Origin: Sulfitobacter sp. SK012
Lineage (GTDB): Bacteria; Pseudomonadota; Alphaproteobacteria; Rhodobacterales; Rhodobacteraceae
Reading direction: 5' to 3'
Assembly: GCF_003352085.1 (NCBI RefSeq)
Contig: NZ_CP025804.1
Coordinates: 992,001 to 1,056,000, forward strand
DNA: 64,000 nucleotides
Positions 27,281 to 36,779 of this stretch are shown piece by piece (within the stretch, counting starts at the first letter, position 1; each line of letters starts with the position of its first letter). Position numbers and translations under genes: made by a program. A model generated the notes under the pieces. The model searched no databases. It was not told the origin of the DNA and worked only from the letters and a program-made list of their open reading frames with translations.

Positions 27281-28633
27281 ATGTCCAGCCACGGCGCACC
27301 CATCCCCATGACTTCGCGGGCCTGCGGTCCCCTTAAAGGTGAAGCGCAGGTGCCCGGCGACAAGTCGATCTCGCACCGCAGCCTGATCTTGGGCGCGATG
27401 TGCATCGGAGAGACAACAATTACTGGGTTACTCGAAGGGCAAGACGTGCTGGATACGGCGCGCGCGATGCGTGCGTTTGGGGCTGAGGTCACCGATCACG
27501 GCGGCGGGCGTTGGTCTGTTATCGGTGTTGGTGTTGGCGGTTTCGCAGAGCCTGATGGCGTCATTGATTGCGGGAATTCTGGTACGGGCGTCCGGTTGAT
27601 CATGGGCGCAATGGCGACCTCGCCGATTGCTGCGACCTTTTCTGGGGACGCAAGTCTGAATGGCAGGCCTATGGCGCGGGTGACGGACCCGTTGGCGTTG
27701 TTTGGTACGCAGGCTGTTGGCCGGACTGGTGGGCGTTTGCCAATGACGGTTGTTGGTGCCGCTGATCCGGTGCCGGTTCGGTATACGGTCCCGGTGCCTT
27801 CGGCGCAGGTGAAGTCAGCGGTCTTGTTGGCTGGGCTCAATGCCCCCGGCCAGACCGTGGTCATCGAAGCAGAAGCGACACGAGATCATACGGAGCGGAT
27901 GCTGGCGGGATTTGGTGCTGAAATTTCCGTTGTTGAGACGGCTGAAGGGCGTGAAATCAAGCTAACGGGCCAACCTGAGTTGCAAGCACAGCATATTGAC
28001 GTCCCGCGAGATCCTTCGTCAGCGGCTTTTCCGGTTTGCGCGGCTTTGATCGTGCCCGGGTCAGATGTGTTGGTCCCAGGGATCGGGTTGAATCCAACGC
28101 GGGCTGGGCTGTTTACCACGCTGCGTGAGATGGGCGCGGATCTTACTTATGAAAATGAACGCGAAGAGGGCGGCGAACCTGTTGCCGATCTGCGGGCGCG
28201 GTTCTCACCCGACATGAAAGGCATCGAGGTGCCGCCCGCTCGCGCGGCGAGCATGATTGATGAGTATCCTGTGCTATCCGTTGTCGCGGCTTTTGCCGCG
28301 GGGCAAACGGTGATGCGCGGCGTCAAAGAGCTGCGTGTGAAGGAAAGCGATCGGATTGATGCAATGGCCACAGGCCTTCGCGCCAATGGCATCACGGTCG
28401 AGGATGGCCCAGATTGGTGGACGGTCACAGGCGCTGTGCACGGGAACGTGGCAGGCGGCGCTGTCTGTGCAAGCCACCTTGATCACCGAATTGCGATGTC
28501 GTTTCTGATCCTTGGAATGGCCGCCAATGCGCCCGTAAGCGTGGATGACGGCGGCCCGATCGCCACGTCCTTCCCGATATTTGAACCATTGATGGCCAAG
28601 CTTGGAGCGCAGGTTTCGCGCGACACGGCATGA
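27281..28633 (+). CDS. aroA: 3-phosphoshikimate 1-carboxyvinyltransferase AroA
   Basis: 450 residues. The N-terminal [16 protein letters not shown] binds shikimate-3-phosphate, [12 protein letters not shown] is the second signature (about residue 97), and [12 protein letters not shown] the C-terminal one. It produces EPSP in aromatic amino acid synthesis. LGAMCIGET carries alanine after the glycine (LGAM rather than LGGL), a feature of class II (glyphosate-tolerant) enzymes, though tolerance is not shown by this alone. Coupled to cmk by an ATGA overlap. Confidence 0.95.
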   Translation: MSSHGAPIPMTSRACGPLKGEAQVPGDKSISHRSLILGAMCIGETTITGLLEGQDVLDTARAMRAFGAEVTDHGGGRWSVIGVGVGGFAEPDGVIDCGNSGTGVRLIMGAMATSPIAATFSGDASLNGRPMARVTDPLALFGTQAVGRTGGRLPMTVVGAADPVPVRYTVPVPSAQVKSAVLLAGLNAPGQTVVIEAEATRDHTERMLAGFGAEISVVETAEGREIKLTGQPELQAQHIDVPRDPSSAAFPVCAALIVPGSDVLVPGIGLNPTRAGLFTTLREMGADLTYENEREEGGEPVADLRARFSPDMKGIEVPPARAASMIDEYPVLSVVAAFAAGQTVMRGVKELRVKESDRIDAMATGLRANGITVEDGPDWWTVTGAVHGNVAGGAVCASHLDHRIAMSFLILGMAANAPVSVDDGGPIATSFPIFEPLMAKLGAQVSRDTA

Positions 28634-29244
28634 GTATGGGCTTTACGGTTTCCATCGACGGGCCAGCAGCGGCAGGTAAAGGTACGATTTCAAAAGCGGT
28701 CGCCTTGCATTTTGGCTTTGCGCATCTGGATACGGGGCTTTTGTACCGTGCTGTTGGGGCCAAAGTTCTTGAGGGCGCGGAGCCGTTGGCCGCGGCGCTG
28801 GCATTGATGGCTGATGATTTGGACAATGACACGTTGCGTCGGCCCGAAGTGGCGCAGGCTGCGAGCAAAGTTGCGGCTCTGCCAGCCGTTCGAGCCGCTT
28901 TGGTAGATTTTCAGCGCAGTTTTGCTGCACGTGTTGGTGGGGCCGTGTTGGATGGGCGTGACATCGGTACGGTGATTTGCCCAGAGGCAGACGTAAAGCT
29001 GTTTGTGACAGCCAGTGCAGAGGTCCGAGCGAGGCGTCGATTTGCCGAGCTGTCGGTCAAGGGGCTTGCGCAAAGCTTTGACGAAGTGCTTGCAGATGTG
29101 CAGGACCGGGACGCGCGCGACATGGGCCGTGCTGATGCGCCGCTCAAGCCCGCCGCGGATGCGATCGAGATCGATACTTCTGATATGGCGATTGAGGATG
29201 CGGTCGCTGCGGCTGTAGCGTTGGTCGAAGCCAAGGGCGCATAG
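28630..29244 (+). CDS. cmk: Cytidylate kinase Cmk
   Basis: 204 residues, slightly short for the family. The P-loop is [13 protein letters not shown], followed by [33 protein letters not shown] is the CMP-binding/lid region, and [11 protein letters not shown] and [16 protein letters not shown] complete the fold. It phosphorylates CMP and dCMP. In many alphaproteobacteria aroA-cmk-rpsA is continuous; here a secreted protein and a glycosyltransferase gene separate cmk from rpsA. Confidence 0.94.
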   Translation: MSMGFTVSIDGPAAAGKGTISKAVALHFGFAHLDTGLLYRAVGAKVLEGAEPLAAALALMADDLDNDTLRRPEVAQAASKVAALPAVRAALVDFQRSFAARVGGAVLDGRDIGTVICPEADVKLFVTASAEVRARRRFAELSVKGLAQSFDEVLADVQDRDARDMGRADAPLKPAADAIEIDTSDMAIEDAVAAAVALVEAKGA

Positions 29245-29398
29245 AAAACCTCACCTCACCTCGGCCGGCACCGGTGCTCTACAAATGCTGGCTGCATCAC
29301 GTGACTGCATACCGCCGTGCGCTCACCCAAGCGTGCGTGGTATTACAGACGACGCTGTCCTAGGCTTGAGCGGAGTTTAATGCAAAAGGGGCAGCCCT

Positions 29399-29959
29399 AT
29401 GATGAGATTTCTATTCACCACGTTGGCCATGACCGTATGGAGCGCCACAGCCATGGCGCAAGATACACAGGTGGCTCCCGACGCCGTTCCTGAGATCGCT
29501 CAAGAGCCGCGGATGACCTTGCAGCGATTAGCGGGTATCGTCCAAGCGATTGACCCTGACGTTATTGCACGCGGGCCGTCTTTGGAATTTACGCTGGACG
29601 GTATTCCGGTGATCATTATTGCAGATGCCACGGCTGACCGGATGCGCGCGATGGTGCCCATTGCAAGCTCTGAGGGGTTGTCGTCAGAAGAGTTGCTGCG
29701 CCTGATGCAGGCCAATTTCGATACGGCGCTAGATGCGCGCTATGCAGTTGCACATGGCCGGGTATGGGGCGTTTTCATTCATCCGTTGTCGCCGCTGGAA
29801 AAGGATCAACTGCTGTCTGGGTTGGTTCAAACCATTGAAGTCGCACGCAGCTATGGCGCAGCCTATTCGGGCGGCGCGCAGGTCTTTGGTGGCGGCGATT
29901 CCAACGGGATTTATCAAAAGCTCTTCGATGAACTTAAAAAGAAGGGCGAGGCGCTTTAA
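29399..29959 (+). CDS. Secreted protein of unknown function
   Basis: 186 residues with a clear Sec signal peptide (MMRFLFTTLAMTVW...AMAQ, cleavage near residue 21). The mature part has no motif that I recognise. It is predicted mixed alpha/beta, with one possible strand pair around FTLDGIPVIIIADATADRM and an acidic helix. It ends in a lysine-rich helix. A conserved hypothetical of this lineage is the best description. No operon partner is apparent; the next gene starts 135 bases later on the same strand. Confidence 0.7.
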   Translation: MMRFLFTTLAMTVWSATAMAQDTQVAPDAVPEIAQEPRMTLQRLAGIVQAIDPDVIARGPSLEFTLDGIPVIIIADATADRMRAMVPIASSEGLSSEELLRLMQANFDTALDARYAVAHGRVWGVFIHPLSPLEKDQLLSGLVQTIEVARSYGAAYSGGAQVFGGGDSNGIYQKLFDELKKKGEAL

Positions 29960-30094
29960 GCGCTAGCCTTGGGCGAGACGTGATCGAGACCTTTCCCAAG
30001 TGGATCGCGATGCGTGCGAGATTGCAGTGTATACCAGCTTGACCTTTGCTGTTTCTCCAAGGAGTTTGCCGGGGAGAAACCAAAGGGCCCAGGC

Positions 30095-30901
30095 ATGAAA
30101 AAGCAGATCATTTGTATCAACTGGGGATCCAAGTACGGAGCGCCCTACATCAACCGTCTTTATGGGATGGCGGCGCGTAATATCACCGGTGACTTTACCT
30201 TTACCTGCTTTACCGACAGCACAAAGGACGTGCGCCCTGAGGTGATCTGCCGTGATTTACCAGTGGTGGACATCAAGATGCCCACATCCAAAGGCATTTG
30301 GCCAAAATGCAGGCTTTGGAGTGAAACGCTTGAGGGCGTGTCGGGCGCGGTGCTGTTTCTGGACCTTGATTTGGTGATCACCGGCAGCCTTGATGATTTT
30401 TTCGAACATGGCGATCCAAATGACGTGATTCTTGCCCGCAACCCAACCACCCCGTTTGAGCGGTTGGGGCAAACATCAATCTTTCGCTATCCGGTGGGAA
30501 AACTGGCGCCTCTATTGGAAAAGTTCGCGGCTGATCCGCAGGGAACCGCGGATAAATACATTTTCGAGCAGCGTTTTGTGACCCAAAATGCCCCCGGTGG
30601 CGTGACGTTTTGGCCAAAGCCGTGGGTCCGGCATTTTCGCACGCAGTGCATTCCGCTCTTTCCGATGAACTATCTGTTTGCGCCTCGTTTGCCACGGGAT
30701 GCGCGGGTAATCCTGTTCCCTGCAACGCCAAACCCACCCGATGCGCTTGCAGGCCGATGGTGGAGCGAAGTCCCGGCCGTGGGCCGCTGGGAGCATATCA
30801 AACGCACATGGACCGGCCCGCGCAATGTTCGCGGTCGTTTCCGGCATTTGCGGCGTTTCTTGCTGCCTACTGAATGGATCGCCGAGCATTGGCGAAAATA
30901 G
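30095..30901 (+). CDS. Putative glycosyltransferase (GT8-like, DxD)
   Basis: 268 residues. ICINWGSKYGAPYINRLYG at the N-terminus, KCRLWSETLEG, and VLFLDLDLVITGSLDDFF with the D-x-D that would bind Mn2+ and a nucleotide sugar place it among GT-A fold enzymes resembling family 8 or capsule-type transferases. It has no signal or membrane segment; the C-terminus is strongly basic (FRHLRRFLLP), perhaps for membrane association. The ATG at 30095 has AGGGCCCAGG before it. The acceptor is unknown; surface polysaccharide or lipooligosaccharide is likely. Confidence 0.75.
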   Translation: MKKQIICINWGSKYGAPYINRLYGMAARNITGDFTFTCFTDSTKDVRPEVICRDLPVVDIKMPTSKGIWPKCRLWSETLEGVSGAVLFLDLDLVITGSLDDFFEHGDPNDVILARNPTTPFERLGQTSIFRYPVGKLAPLLEKFAADPQGTADKYIFEQRFVTQNAPGGVTFWPKPWVRHFRTQCIPLFPMNYLFAPRLPRDARVILFPATPNPPDALAGRWWSEVPAVGRWEHIKRTWTGPRNVRGRFRHLRRFLLPTEWIAEHWRK

Positions 30902-30931
30902 GCGCAGCGCGCTTGGGCTGCGTCTTGACCC

Positions 30932-30960
30932 TTGCGACAAGCCGCACAATCGCCTATACG
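30932..30960 (+). promoter_or_regulatory. Candidate sigma70 promoter of rpsA
   Basis: TTGCGA, a 17-base spacer and TATACG, each matching 4 of 6 consensus positions, about 170 bases upstream of rpsA. The call rests on spacing and proximity only. Confidence 0.35.
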
Positions 30961-31007
30961 CGGCGCATTCAAGGGGCGGATACAAGCTTCGGACGTTAAT
31001 CTCAGGC

Positions 31008-31029
31008 AGGGTCGGATCGTTCCGGCCCT
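31008..31029 (+). other. Stem-loop in the rpsA leader
   Basis: AGGGTCGGA and TCCGGCCCT make a 9-bp stem with one wobble and a TCGT loop, followed by CTTTCTTTG. It could terminate transcription from the glycosyltransferase gene, or, if transcription starts at the promoter near 30950, act as an attenuator or S1-binding leader structure. Confidence 0.45.
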
Positions 31030-31127
31030 CTTTCTTTGCGTCCGACTGCCCCGATGGATCAATTGAACCTAAGACCGGCGGAGACAACCGCACGGCCAGA
31101 AAACAACGCTGAAGGAATATACGCTAC

Positions 31128-32807
31128 ATGGCGCAAAACACATCTATGGAAGACTTCGAAGCACTGTTGGAAGAAAGCTTTGAAATGGACACGCCCGATG
31201 AGGGCTCAGTTGTCAAAGGTAAGGTCATCGCAATCGAAGCGGGCCAAGCTATCATCGACGTAGGCTACAAAATGGAAGGCCGCGTTGAGCTAAAAGAATT
31301 TGCCGATCCAGGCGAAGCTCCCAAAATCGAAGTTGGCGACGTGGTCGAAGTATTCCTTCGCCAGGTTGAGAACTCCAAAGGCGAAGCGGTTATCTCTCGT
31401 GAGATGGCGCGCCGCGAAGAAGCTTGGGACCGTTTGGAAAAAGCCTATGCCGCAGAAGAGCGCGTCGAAGGTGCAATCTTTGGCCGCGTCAAAGGTGGCT
31501 TTACTGTTGATCTGGGCGGCGCTGTTGCGTTCCTTCCCGGCTCTCAGGTTGATGTGCGCCCCGTGCGTGATGCGGGCCCATTGATGGGTCTTAAGCAGCC
31601 GTTCCAGGTTCTGAAAATGGACCGTCGCCGTGGTAACATCGTTGTATCGCGTCGTGCGATCCTCGAGGAATCACGTGCCGAACAGCGTGCCGAAGTTATC
31701 GGCAACCTTACCGAAGGCCAGACGGTCGACGGCGTGGTTAAGAACATCACCGAATACGGTGCGTTCGTTGATCTGGGCGGCGTTGACGGCTTGTTGCACG
31801 TCACTGACATGGCATGGCGCCGTGTGAACCACCCATCCGAGATCCTCGCCATCGGCGAAACGATCAAGGTGCAGGTCATCAAGATCAACAAAGAGACACA
31901 CCGTATCTCCCTCGGCATGAAGCAGCTGCAGGAAGATCCGTGGGATCTGGTTCAGGCGAAGTATCCGCTCGAATCATCCCACACTGGCCGCGTAACCAAC
32001 ATCACCGATTACGGTGCATTTGTTGAGCTTGAGCCAGGTGTCGAAGGTCTGGTTCACGTGTCTGAGATGTCTTGGACCAAAAAGAACGTGCATCCCGGTA
32101 AGATCGTTTCGACCTCGCAAGAAGTCGAAGTCATGGTGCTGGAAATCGACGGTGCCAAGCGCCGCGTGTCTCTTGGTCTCAAGCAGACAATGCGCAACCC
32201 ATGGGAAGTGTTTGCAGAAACGCATCCTGAGGGCACCGAAGTCGAAGGCGAAGTCAAGAACATCACCGAATTCGGTCTGTTTGTTGGTCTCGACGGCGAC
32301 ATCGACGGCATGGTTCACCTTTCCGACCTCAGCTGGGACCAGCGTGGCGAAGAGGCGATCCAAGATTACCGCAAAGGCGACACGGTTCAGGCCGTCGTCT
32401 CTGAAGTGGACGTTGAGAAAGAGCGTATCTCGCTCTCGATCAAAGGTGTCGGTGGCGATAAGTTCGCCGAAGCCGTGGGCGGCGTTAAGCGCGGCTCCGT
32501 GGTGACCGTGGCCGTGACGTCTATCGAAGATGGTGGGATCGAAGTGGAATACGAGGGCATGAAAGCCTTCATCCGCCGCTCTGATCTGTCCCGTGATCGT
32601 GCCGAGCAGCGCCCAGAGCGCTTCAGCGTTGGCGACAAAGTTGATGTTCGCATCACCAATGTCGACGCCAAAGCACACCGCTTGGGCGTTTCGATCAAAG
32701 CACGTGAGATTGCAGAAGAGAAAGAGGCCGTTGAACAGTACGGTTCCTCAGACTCCGGCGCATCGCTCGGCGATATCTTGGGTGCCGCGCTTAAGGGCGA
32801 CGAGTAA
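31128..32807 (+). CDS. rpsA: 30S ribosomal protein S1
   Basis: 559 residues with six S1 RNA-binding repeats, the usual number for Gram-negative S1; repeats 3-6 carry the TEYGAFVDLGGVDGLLHV-type signature. It helps the ribosome bind structured mRNA leaders. Codon use is strongly biased (CGT/CGC, GAA, AAG), as expected for a highly expressed gene. A terminator lies 33 bases after the stop. An untranslated leader of over 150 bases would allow the autogenous control known for S1 in other bacteria. Confidence 0.97.
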   Translation: MAQNTSMEDFEALLEESFEMDTPDEGSVVKGKVIAIEAGQAIIDVGYKMEGRVELKEFADPGEAPKIEVGDVVEVFLRQVENSKGEAVISREMARREEAWDRLEKAYAAEERVEGAIFGRVKGGFTVDLGGAVAFLPGSQVDVRPVRDAGPLMGLKQPFQVLKMDRRRGNIVVSRRAILEESRAEQRAEVIGNLTEGQTVDGVVKNITEYGAFVDLGGVDGLLHVTDMAWRRVNHPSEILAIGETIKVQVIKINKETHRISLGMKQLQEDPWDLVQAKYPLESSHTGRVTNITDYGAFVELEPGVEGLVHVSEMSWTKKNVHPGKIVSTSQEVEVMVLEIDGAKRRVSLGLKQTMRNPWEVFAETHPEGTEVEGEVKNITEFGLFVGLDGDIDGMVHLSDLSWDQRGEEAIQDYRKGDTVQAVVSEVDVEKERISLSIKGVGGDKFAEAVGGVKRGSVVTVAVTSIEDGGIEVEYEGMKAFIRRSDLSRDRAEQRPERFSVGDKVDVRITNVDAKAHRLGVSIKAREIAEEKEAVEQYGSSDSGASLGDILGAALKGDE

Positions 32808-32840
32808 CTCAAACAAGACGGATTACCGTCTGGTAAAGCA

Positions 32841-32870
32841 AAGCCCCGCACATCACGTGCGGGGCTTTTT
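32841..32870 (+). terminator. Rho-independent terminator of rpsA
   Basis: A perfect 11-bp stem (AAGCCCCGCAC/GTGCGGGGCTT) with a short loop, then TTT. Confidence 0.93.
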
Positions 32871-33087
32871 CTATGTGCGAATCGGGTTTGCTGATGAGAG
32901 GCCGAGTTGAAGGAATTTTGTCAGTGAATGACCAATTCCGATGCATTTGGGTGAAAAATGCTAAAAATACAGGTAGTTCCGCCCGCAATCGGCCCTAAAG
33001 GGTCGCAACTTTGTATTCCCGTGTGGCATGTTTCTTCCTATACTCGATCAACAATTTCTTGAAACATTGTCTCGGGGGGGCACCCAT

Positions 33088-33372
33088 ATGATCCGGTCAG
33101 AACTGATCCAAAAGATCGCAGACGACAATCCACATCTCTACCAACGTGACGTGGAGCGGATCGTGAATACGATCTTTGATGAGATCACTGGTGCCATGTC
33201 TAAAGGCGACCGTGTGGAGCTGCGCGGCTTTGGCGCGTTCTCGGTAAAGAAACGTGATGCGCGGGTTGGACGGAACCCTCGCACTGGTGAAACGGTTCAT
33301 GTAGAAGAAAAGCATGTGCCGTTCTTCAAGACCGGCAAGTTGCTTCGTGATCGGCTGAACGGGAAAAGCTAA
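33088..33372 (+). CDS. ihfB: Integration host factor subunit beta
   Basis: 94 residues of the HU/IHF fold. [20 protein letters not shown] contains the minor-groove proline arm, and the N-terminus [20 protein letters not shown] is typical of IHF beta. It bends DNA with the alpha subunit encoded elsewhere. The ATG at 33088 is preferred over a longer frame because it gives the normal length. The rpsA-ihfB order is conserved in proteobacteria. The stop overlaps the next start by one base (TAATG). Confidence 0.95.
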   Translation: MIRSELIQKIADDNPHLYQRDVERIVNTIFDEITGAMSKGDRVELRGFGAFSVKKRDARVGRNPRTGETVHVEEKHVPFFKTGKLLRDRLNGKS

Positions 33373-33722
33373 TGCGTTATGTACGTTACTTGTGTATCGC
33401 GATCTTTGCGGTCGCGCTTATTTCTGTGGCATTGGCCAACCGCACGCTTGTACCTCTAAAGATTTTACCCACTGAGATTGCTGGTTTGTTCGCCGTAAAT
33501 CCTCAGGTTGAACTGCCGCTGTTCTTGGTCATCCTTGGCAGTATCGTTGCAGGTCTGCTTGTTGGGTTCGTATGGGAATGGATCCGAGAATACGGCCAGC
33601 GCGCTGAAGCGGCCAAACAAGCCCGTGAGATGCGCCGACTTGAGCGTGAAATCGCACGTCTGCGCGGCGAAAAGCACGAAGGCAAAGACGAAGTGCTCGC
33701 GTTGCTGGATCAAGCCAGCTAA
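33372..33722 (+). CDS. lapA: LapA-family (DUF1049) inner-membrane protein
   Basis: 116 residues: two hydrophobic helices (about residues 5-22 and 48-68) with the short periplasmic segment between them, then a charged coiled-coil tail rich in Arg and Glu (EMRRLEREIARLRGEK). In enterobacteria LapA works with LapB on LPS assembly and LpxC turnover. It is translationally coupled to ihfB. No LapB-type TPR gene follows; trpF comes next after nine bases. Confidence 0.8.
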   Translation: MRYVRYLCIAIFAVALISVALANRTLVPLKILPTEIAGLFAVNPQVELPLFLVILGSIVAGLLVGFVWEWIREYGQRAEAAKQAREMRRLEREIARLRGEKHEGKDEVLALLDQAS

Positions 33723-33731
33723 ACGCACCTC

Positions 33732-34382
33732 ATGTCTGACGTTCATGTTAAAATTTGTGGATTGCGAGACACTGCCAGCGTTGATGCGGCGGTTGCTGCA
33801 GGCGCGCGTTATGTCGGCTTTGTTTTCTTCCCCAAATCACCGCGCAATATTGATCTATCGGTTGCCAAAACGTTGGCGGCGTCGGCGCCTGCAGGGGTTT
33901 GCAAAGTTGCCCTCACAGTGGACGCTGACGATGACATGCTTGATGCACTGACCGCGGCTGTGCCGTTGGACATGTTGCAGCTGCACGGTCATGAGAGCCC
34001 TGAACGCGTGGCCGACGTGAAGCGCCGCTATGGCCTGCCCGTGATGAAGGCGATTGGCGTCGCTGATGCGGTTGATCTAGCGCAGATTGACGCGTTTTCG
34101 CAGGTGGCTGACCAACTTCTGATCGACGCCAAACCGCCAAAAGGGGCTGATCTACCCGGTGGGAATGGCCTGGCATTTGACTGGCGGTTGATCGCCGGCC
34201 GGCGCTGGCCTGTGCCCTGGATGTTGGCTGGTGGTTTGACTCCGCAGAATGTTGCGCAAGCCGTCAACTTGACGGGGGCGCGGCAAGTTGACGTGTCTTC
34301 TGGCGTCGAATCCGCGCCTGGGGTGAAGGACGCTGAAAAGATCGCGTTGTTCCTCAGCGCTGTCTCGAACGATGGAAAATAG
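33732..34382 (+). CDS. trpF: Phosphoribosylanthranilate isomerase TrpF
   Basis: 216 residues of the TIM-barrel family. The N-terminal VKICGLRD carries the catalytic cysteine, FFPKSPRNI follows, and [14 protein letters not shown] is the C-terminal phosphate-binding loop. It performs the third step from anthranilate to tryptophan. Placed with ihfB-lapA upstream and trpB 460 bases downstream, the usual alphaproteobacterial order; a VPLPA-CTERM remnant and a terminator lie between trpF and trpB. Confidence 0.95.
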   Translation: MSDVHVKICGLRDTASVDAAVAAGARYVGFVFFPKSPRNIDLSVAKTLAASAPAGVCKVALTVDADDDMLDALTAAVPLDMLQLHGHESPERVADVKRRYGLPVMKAIGVADAVDLAQIDAFSQVADQLLIDAKPPKGADLPGGNGLAFDWRLIAGRRWPVPWMLAGGLTPQNVAQAVNLTGARQVDVSSGVESAPGVKDAEKIALFLSAVSNDGK

Positions 34383-34494
34383 CAACCAATTGGACTTTTG
34401 ATATTTGGCTCTGATGAGGGTGGCAGCAAAATATCATATAACTTTAGGTATCGTTGTTTCGTAATTCAGATCTGATCCTTTAGCAAAAATACTG

Positions 34495-34755
34495 ATGCCA
34501 AGTATTTCTCATTGGGCACTGATGTGTCGGGTCCAAGAGAAACGGCGAGCATCGGTCTGTAGATGTTCTCAAATCTTAACCGGTTTCGGCGCGATCAGTG
34601 GTTCAGGCACCTTCGATTTCGAGAATAAGCTGATGGGTGGCAATGCAATTATACTGACCGGTTCGCAGATTGCGGCCGTACCACTGCCTGCAGGCCTGCC
34701 TTTGCTGGCTGGTGGTCTGATGCTGATGGGTATTGTACGTCGTCGCCGCGGCTAA
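34495..34755 (+). pseudogene. Remnant of a VPLPA-CTERM secreted protein
   Basis: The last 25 residues are a complete VPLPA-CTERM sorting tail: VPLPAGLPLLAGGLMLM, a hydrophobic helix, then RRRR. The preceding 60 residues contain no signal peptide and start in a cysteine/arginine-rich stretch unlike an exported protein (HWALMCRVQEKRRASVC). The in-frame region is closed by a stop at 34462. It looks like the 3' end of a gene that has lost its 5' portion. A short functional gene is less likely. The tail would normally be handled by an exosortase-type system. Confidence 0.6.
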
Positions 34756-34778
34756 ACCTCTCAGGTGATGCAAGAATG

Positions 34779-34810
34779 AACGGGTTGGGCTTGCGCTCAG
34801 CCCGTTTTTT
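34779..34810 (+). terminator. Rho-independent terminator
   Basis: A 12-bp stem with wobbles (AACGGGTTGGGC/GCTCAGCCCGTT) and a TTGC loop, followed by four more T. It closes the trpF/remnant region before trpB. Confidence 0.85.
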
Positions 34811-34845
34811 ATGAAGATGCCCCTCTGACCGACAGGAGCACTTCA

Positions 34846-36078
34846 ATGGCCAACGAACTTTTCAACAGCTTCATGACCGGCCCCGACGAAAACGGGCGCT
34901 TTGGTGATTTTGGCGGGCGCTTTGTCTCTGAGACACTGATGCCGCTGATCCTTGAACTTCAGGAAGAATACGAAAAGGCCAAAACTGATGACAGTTTCTG
35001 GGCCGAGATGAACCATCTGTGGACCCATTATGTTGGCCGTCCCAGCCCGCTTTATTTTGCCGAACGCCTGACTGATCATCTGGGCGGCGCCAAGGTGTAT
35101 ATGAAGCGCGATGAGCTGAACCATACCGGCGCGCATAAGATCAACAATGTGCTGGGCCAAATTATTCTGGCACGCCGCATGGGAAAAAAACGCATCATCG
35201 CTGAAACCGGTGCCGGGCAGCACGGGGTCGCCACGGCGACGGTCTGTGCCAAGTTTGGTCTGCAATGTGTTGTATATATGGGGGCCCACGATGTTGAACG
35301 TCAGGCCCCGAATGTTTTCCGGATGCGCCTGCTCGGGGCAGAAGTTATTCCCGTGACATCTGGTCGTGGAACGCTGAAAGATGCGATGAATGATGCCTTG
35401 CGCGACTGGGTGACCAACGTGCGCGATACATTTTATTGCATTGGCACAGTAGCCGGCCCGCATCCCTATCCAGCAATGGTCCGCGATTTCCAAAGCATTA
35501 TTGGCAAAGAAGTCCGTACCCAGATGATGGACGCCGAAGGGCGCTTCCCTGATACGTTGATCGCTGCGATTGGTGGCGGGTCAAACGCCATGGGCCTTTT
35601 CTTTCCTTTCCTCGACGACAAAGAAGTCGACATCATTGGCGTTGAAGCAGGCGGTAAGGGCGTGAATGCCAAAATGGAGCATTGCGCATCGTTGACAGGT
35701 GGCCGCCCGGGCGTGCTGCATGGCAACCGGACCTATCTGTTGCAAGATGATGATGGGCAAATCCTTGAGGGCTTCTCGATCTCGGCGGGGCTTGATTACC
35801 CCGGCATCGGGCCAGAGCACGCTTGGCTGCACGAGATTGGCCGGGCCAAGTATGTTTCAATCACGGATGTGGAGGCGTTAGAGGCGTTTCAACTATCATG
35901 TGAGCTGGAAGGGATTATCCCTGCACTAGAGCCGTCACACGCGTTAGCTCATGTGATGAAGATGGCCCCTGAGCTGCCTAAGGATCACATCATCTGCATG
36001 AACATGTGTGGGCGCGGTGACAAGGACATCTTTACCGTCGCTAAGGCACTGGGTTTCGAGATGGGCGAGTTCGCATAA
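34846..36078 (+). CDS. trpB: Tryptophan synthase beta subunit TrpB
   Basis: 410 residues. The PLP lysine lies in [16 protein letters not shown], where His-Lys is the TrpB signature (about residue 90). [10 protein letters not shown] binds the phosphate of PLP, and the conserved [13 protein letters not shown] precedes it. It joins indole to serine. TrpA is encoded 9.4 kb away on the opposite strand, so alpha and beta are not cotranscribed here. GACAGGAGCAC precedes the start. Confidence 0.97.
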   Translation: MANELFNSFMTGPDENGRFGDFGGRFVSETLMPLILELQEEYEKAKTDDSFWAEMNHLWTHYVGRPSPLYFAERLTDHLGGAKVYMKRDELNHTGAHKINNVLGQIILARRMGKKRIIAETGAGQHGVATATVCAKFGLQCVVYMGAHDVERQAPNVFRMRLLGAEVIPVTSGRGTLKDAMNDALRDWVTNVRDTFYCIGTVAGPHPYPAMVRDFQSIIGKEVRTQMMDAEGRFPDTLIAAIGGGSNAMGLFFPFLDDKEVDIIGVEAGGKGVNAKMEHCASLTGGRPGVLHGNRTYLLQDDDGQILEGFSISAGLDYPGIGPEHAWLHEIGRAKYVSITDVEALEAFQLSCELEGIIPALEPSHALAHVMKMAPELPKDHIICMNMCGRGDKDIFTVAKALGFEMGEFA

Positions 36079-36088
36079 TACGGACTGA

Positions 36089-36739
36089 TTAAGCTTTCAG
36101 CATTTGCCAATGCAGGCGGATGGACGGCATGAAGAACAGCAACAGCCCATATGTGATAAAGGAATAGATCATCGCGGGGATCCATAGAACCGCGATAATC
36201 AACCCAACGAGGCCCGATATATGGGTGGCTGTCTGGGCTGGTAGGAACCGCATCAAGGCAAGCCGAAATAATTTGCCACCGTCGAGTGGGTGTGCGGGTA
36301 GCATGTTGAGGACGGCCAGAAACAAGTTAATCTGCGCCAAGACGATAAACACCCAAGCAACGACTTCGTTGGGCAGGTAGGGCCATGCCAGTGATGCGAG
36401 CGCCCAGACCGTTAGGTTGACGATTGGCCCCATAGCCACGATCAGCTCTTGTTCGTGATGTGAAGGGGAACTGCCGTATTCGCAAAAACCGCCACCACCA
36501 AAGATCACGACGCGCCGCACGGGTATGCCCTGTACAAGGCAGCCCCACGCATGGCCCATTTCGTGCAGGAAAATGGAGCCGACCAGCATCACAATGAAGA
36601 TGGCGCTGTAGAACAGTGCCACAACTGAGCTGCCTGCTGCCATCAGGATAAAAATCAGGAATATCAGGCTGCTATGTACTTCAATCGGTACGCCAAAGGG
36701 GCCGCGGAAGGAGAAAAGTGTCGAGCCGGTACTAAACAT
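36089..36739 (-). CDS. Site-2 protease family membrane metalloprotease (M50)
   Basis: 216 residues, almost entirely hydrophobic helices. The zinc motif H-E-x-x-H is in FLHEMGHAWG, and the third ligand region is NMLPAHPLDGGKL. This is the compact M50 form without a PDZ domain. It would cut membrane-embedded substrates such as anti-sigma factors. The start at 36739 avoids overlap with the upstream gene, which ends at 36780; a longer frame would. The substrate is unknown. Confidence 0.85.
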   Translation of the reverse strand: MFSTGSTLFSFRGPFGVPIEVHSSLIFLIFILMAAGSSVVALFYSAIFIVMLVGSIFLHEMGHAWGCLVQGIPVRRVVIFGGGGFCEYGSSPSHHEQELIVAMGPIVNLTVWALASLAWPYLPNEVVAWVFIVLAQINLFLAVLNMLPAHPLDGGKLFRLALMRFLPAQTATHISGLVGLIIAVLWIPAMIYSFITYGLLLFFMPSIRLHWQMLKA

Positions 36740-36779
36740 GTGCGCGCCTTTGGGTGCCTGCGATAAGGTATGCAGGCAA

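Noticed and set aside
31974..32678. 234-residue open frame antisense to rpsA
   Set aside because: It is the mirror of the repeated S1 domains, with repetitive composition explained by the real gene.
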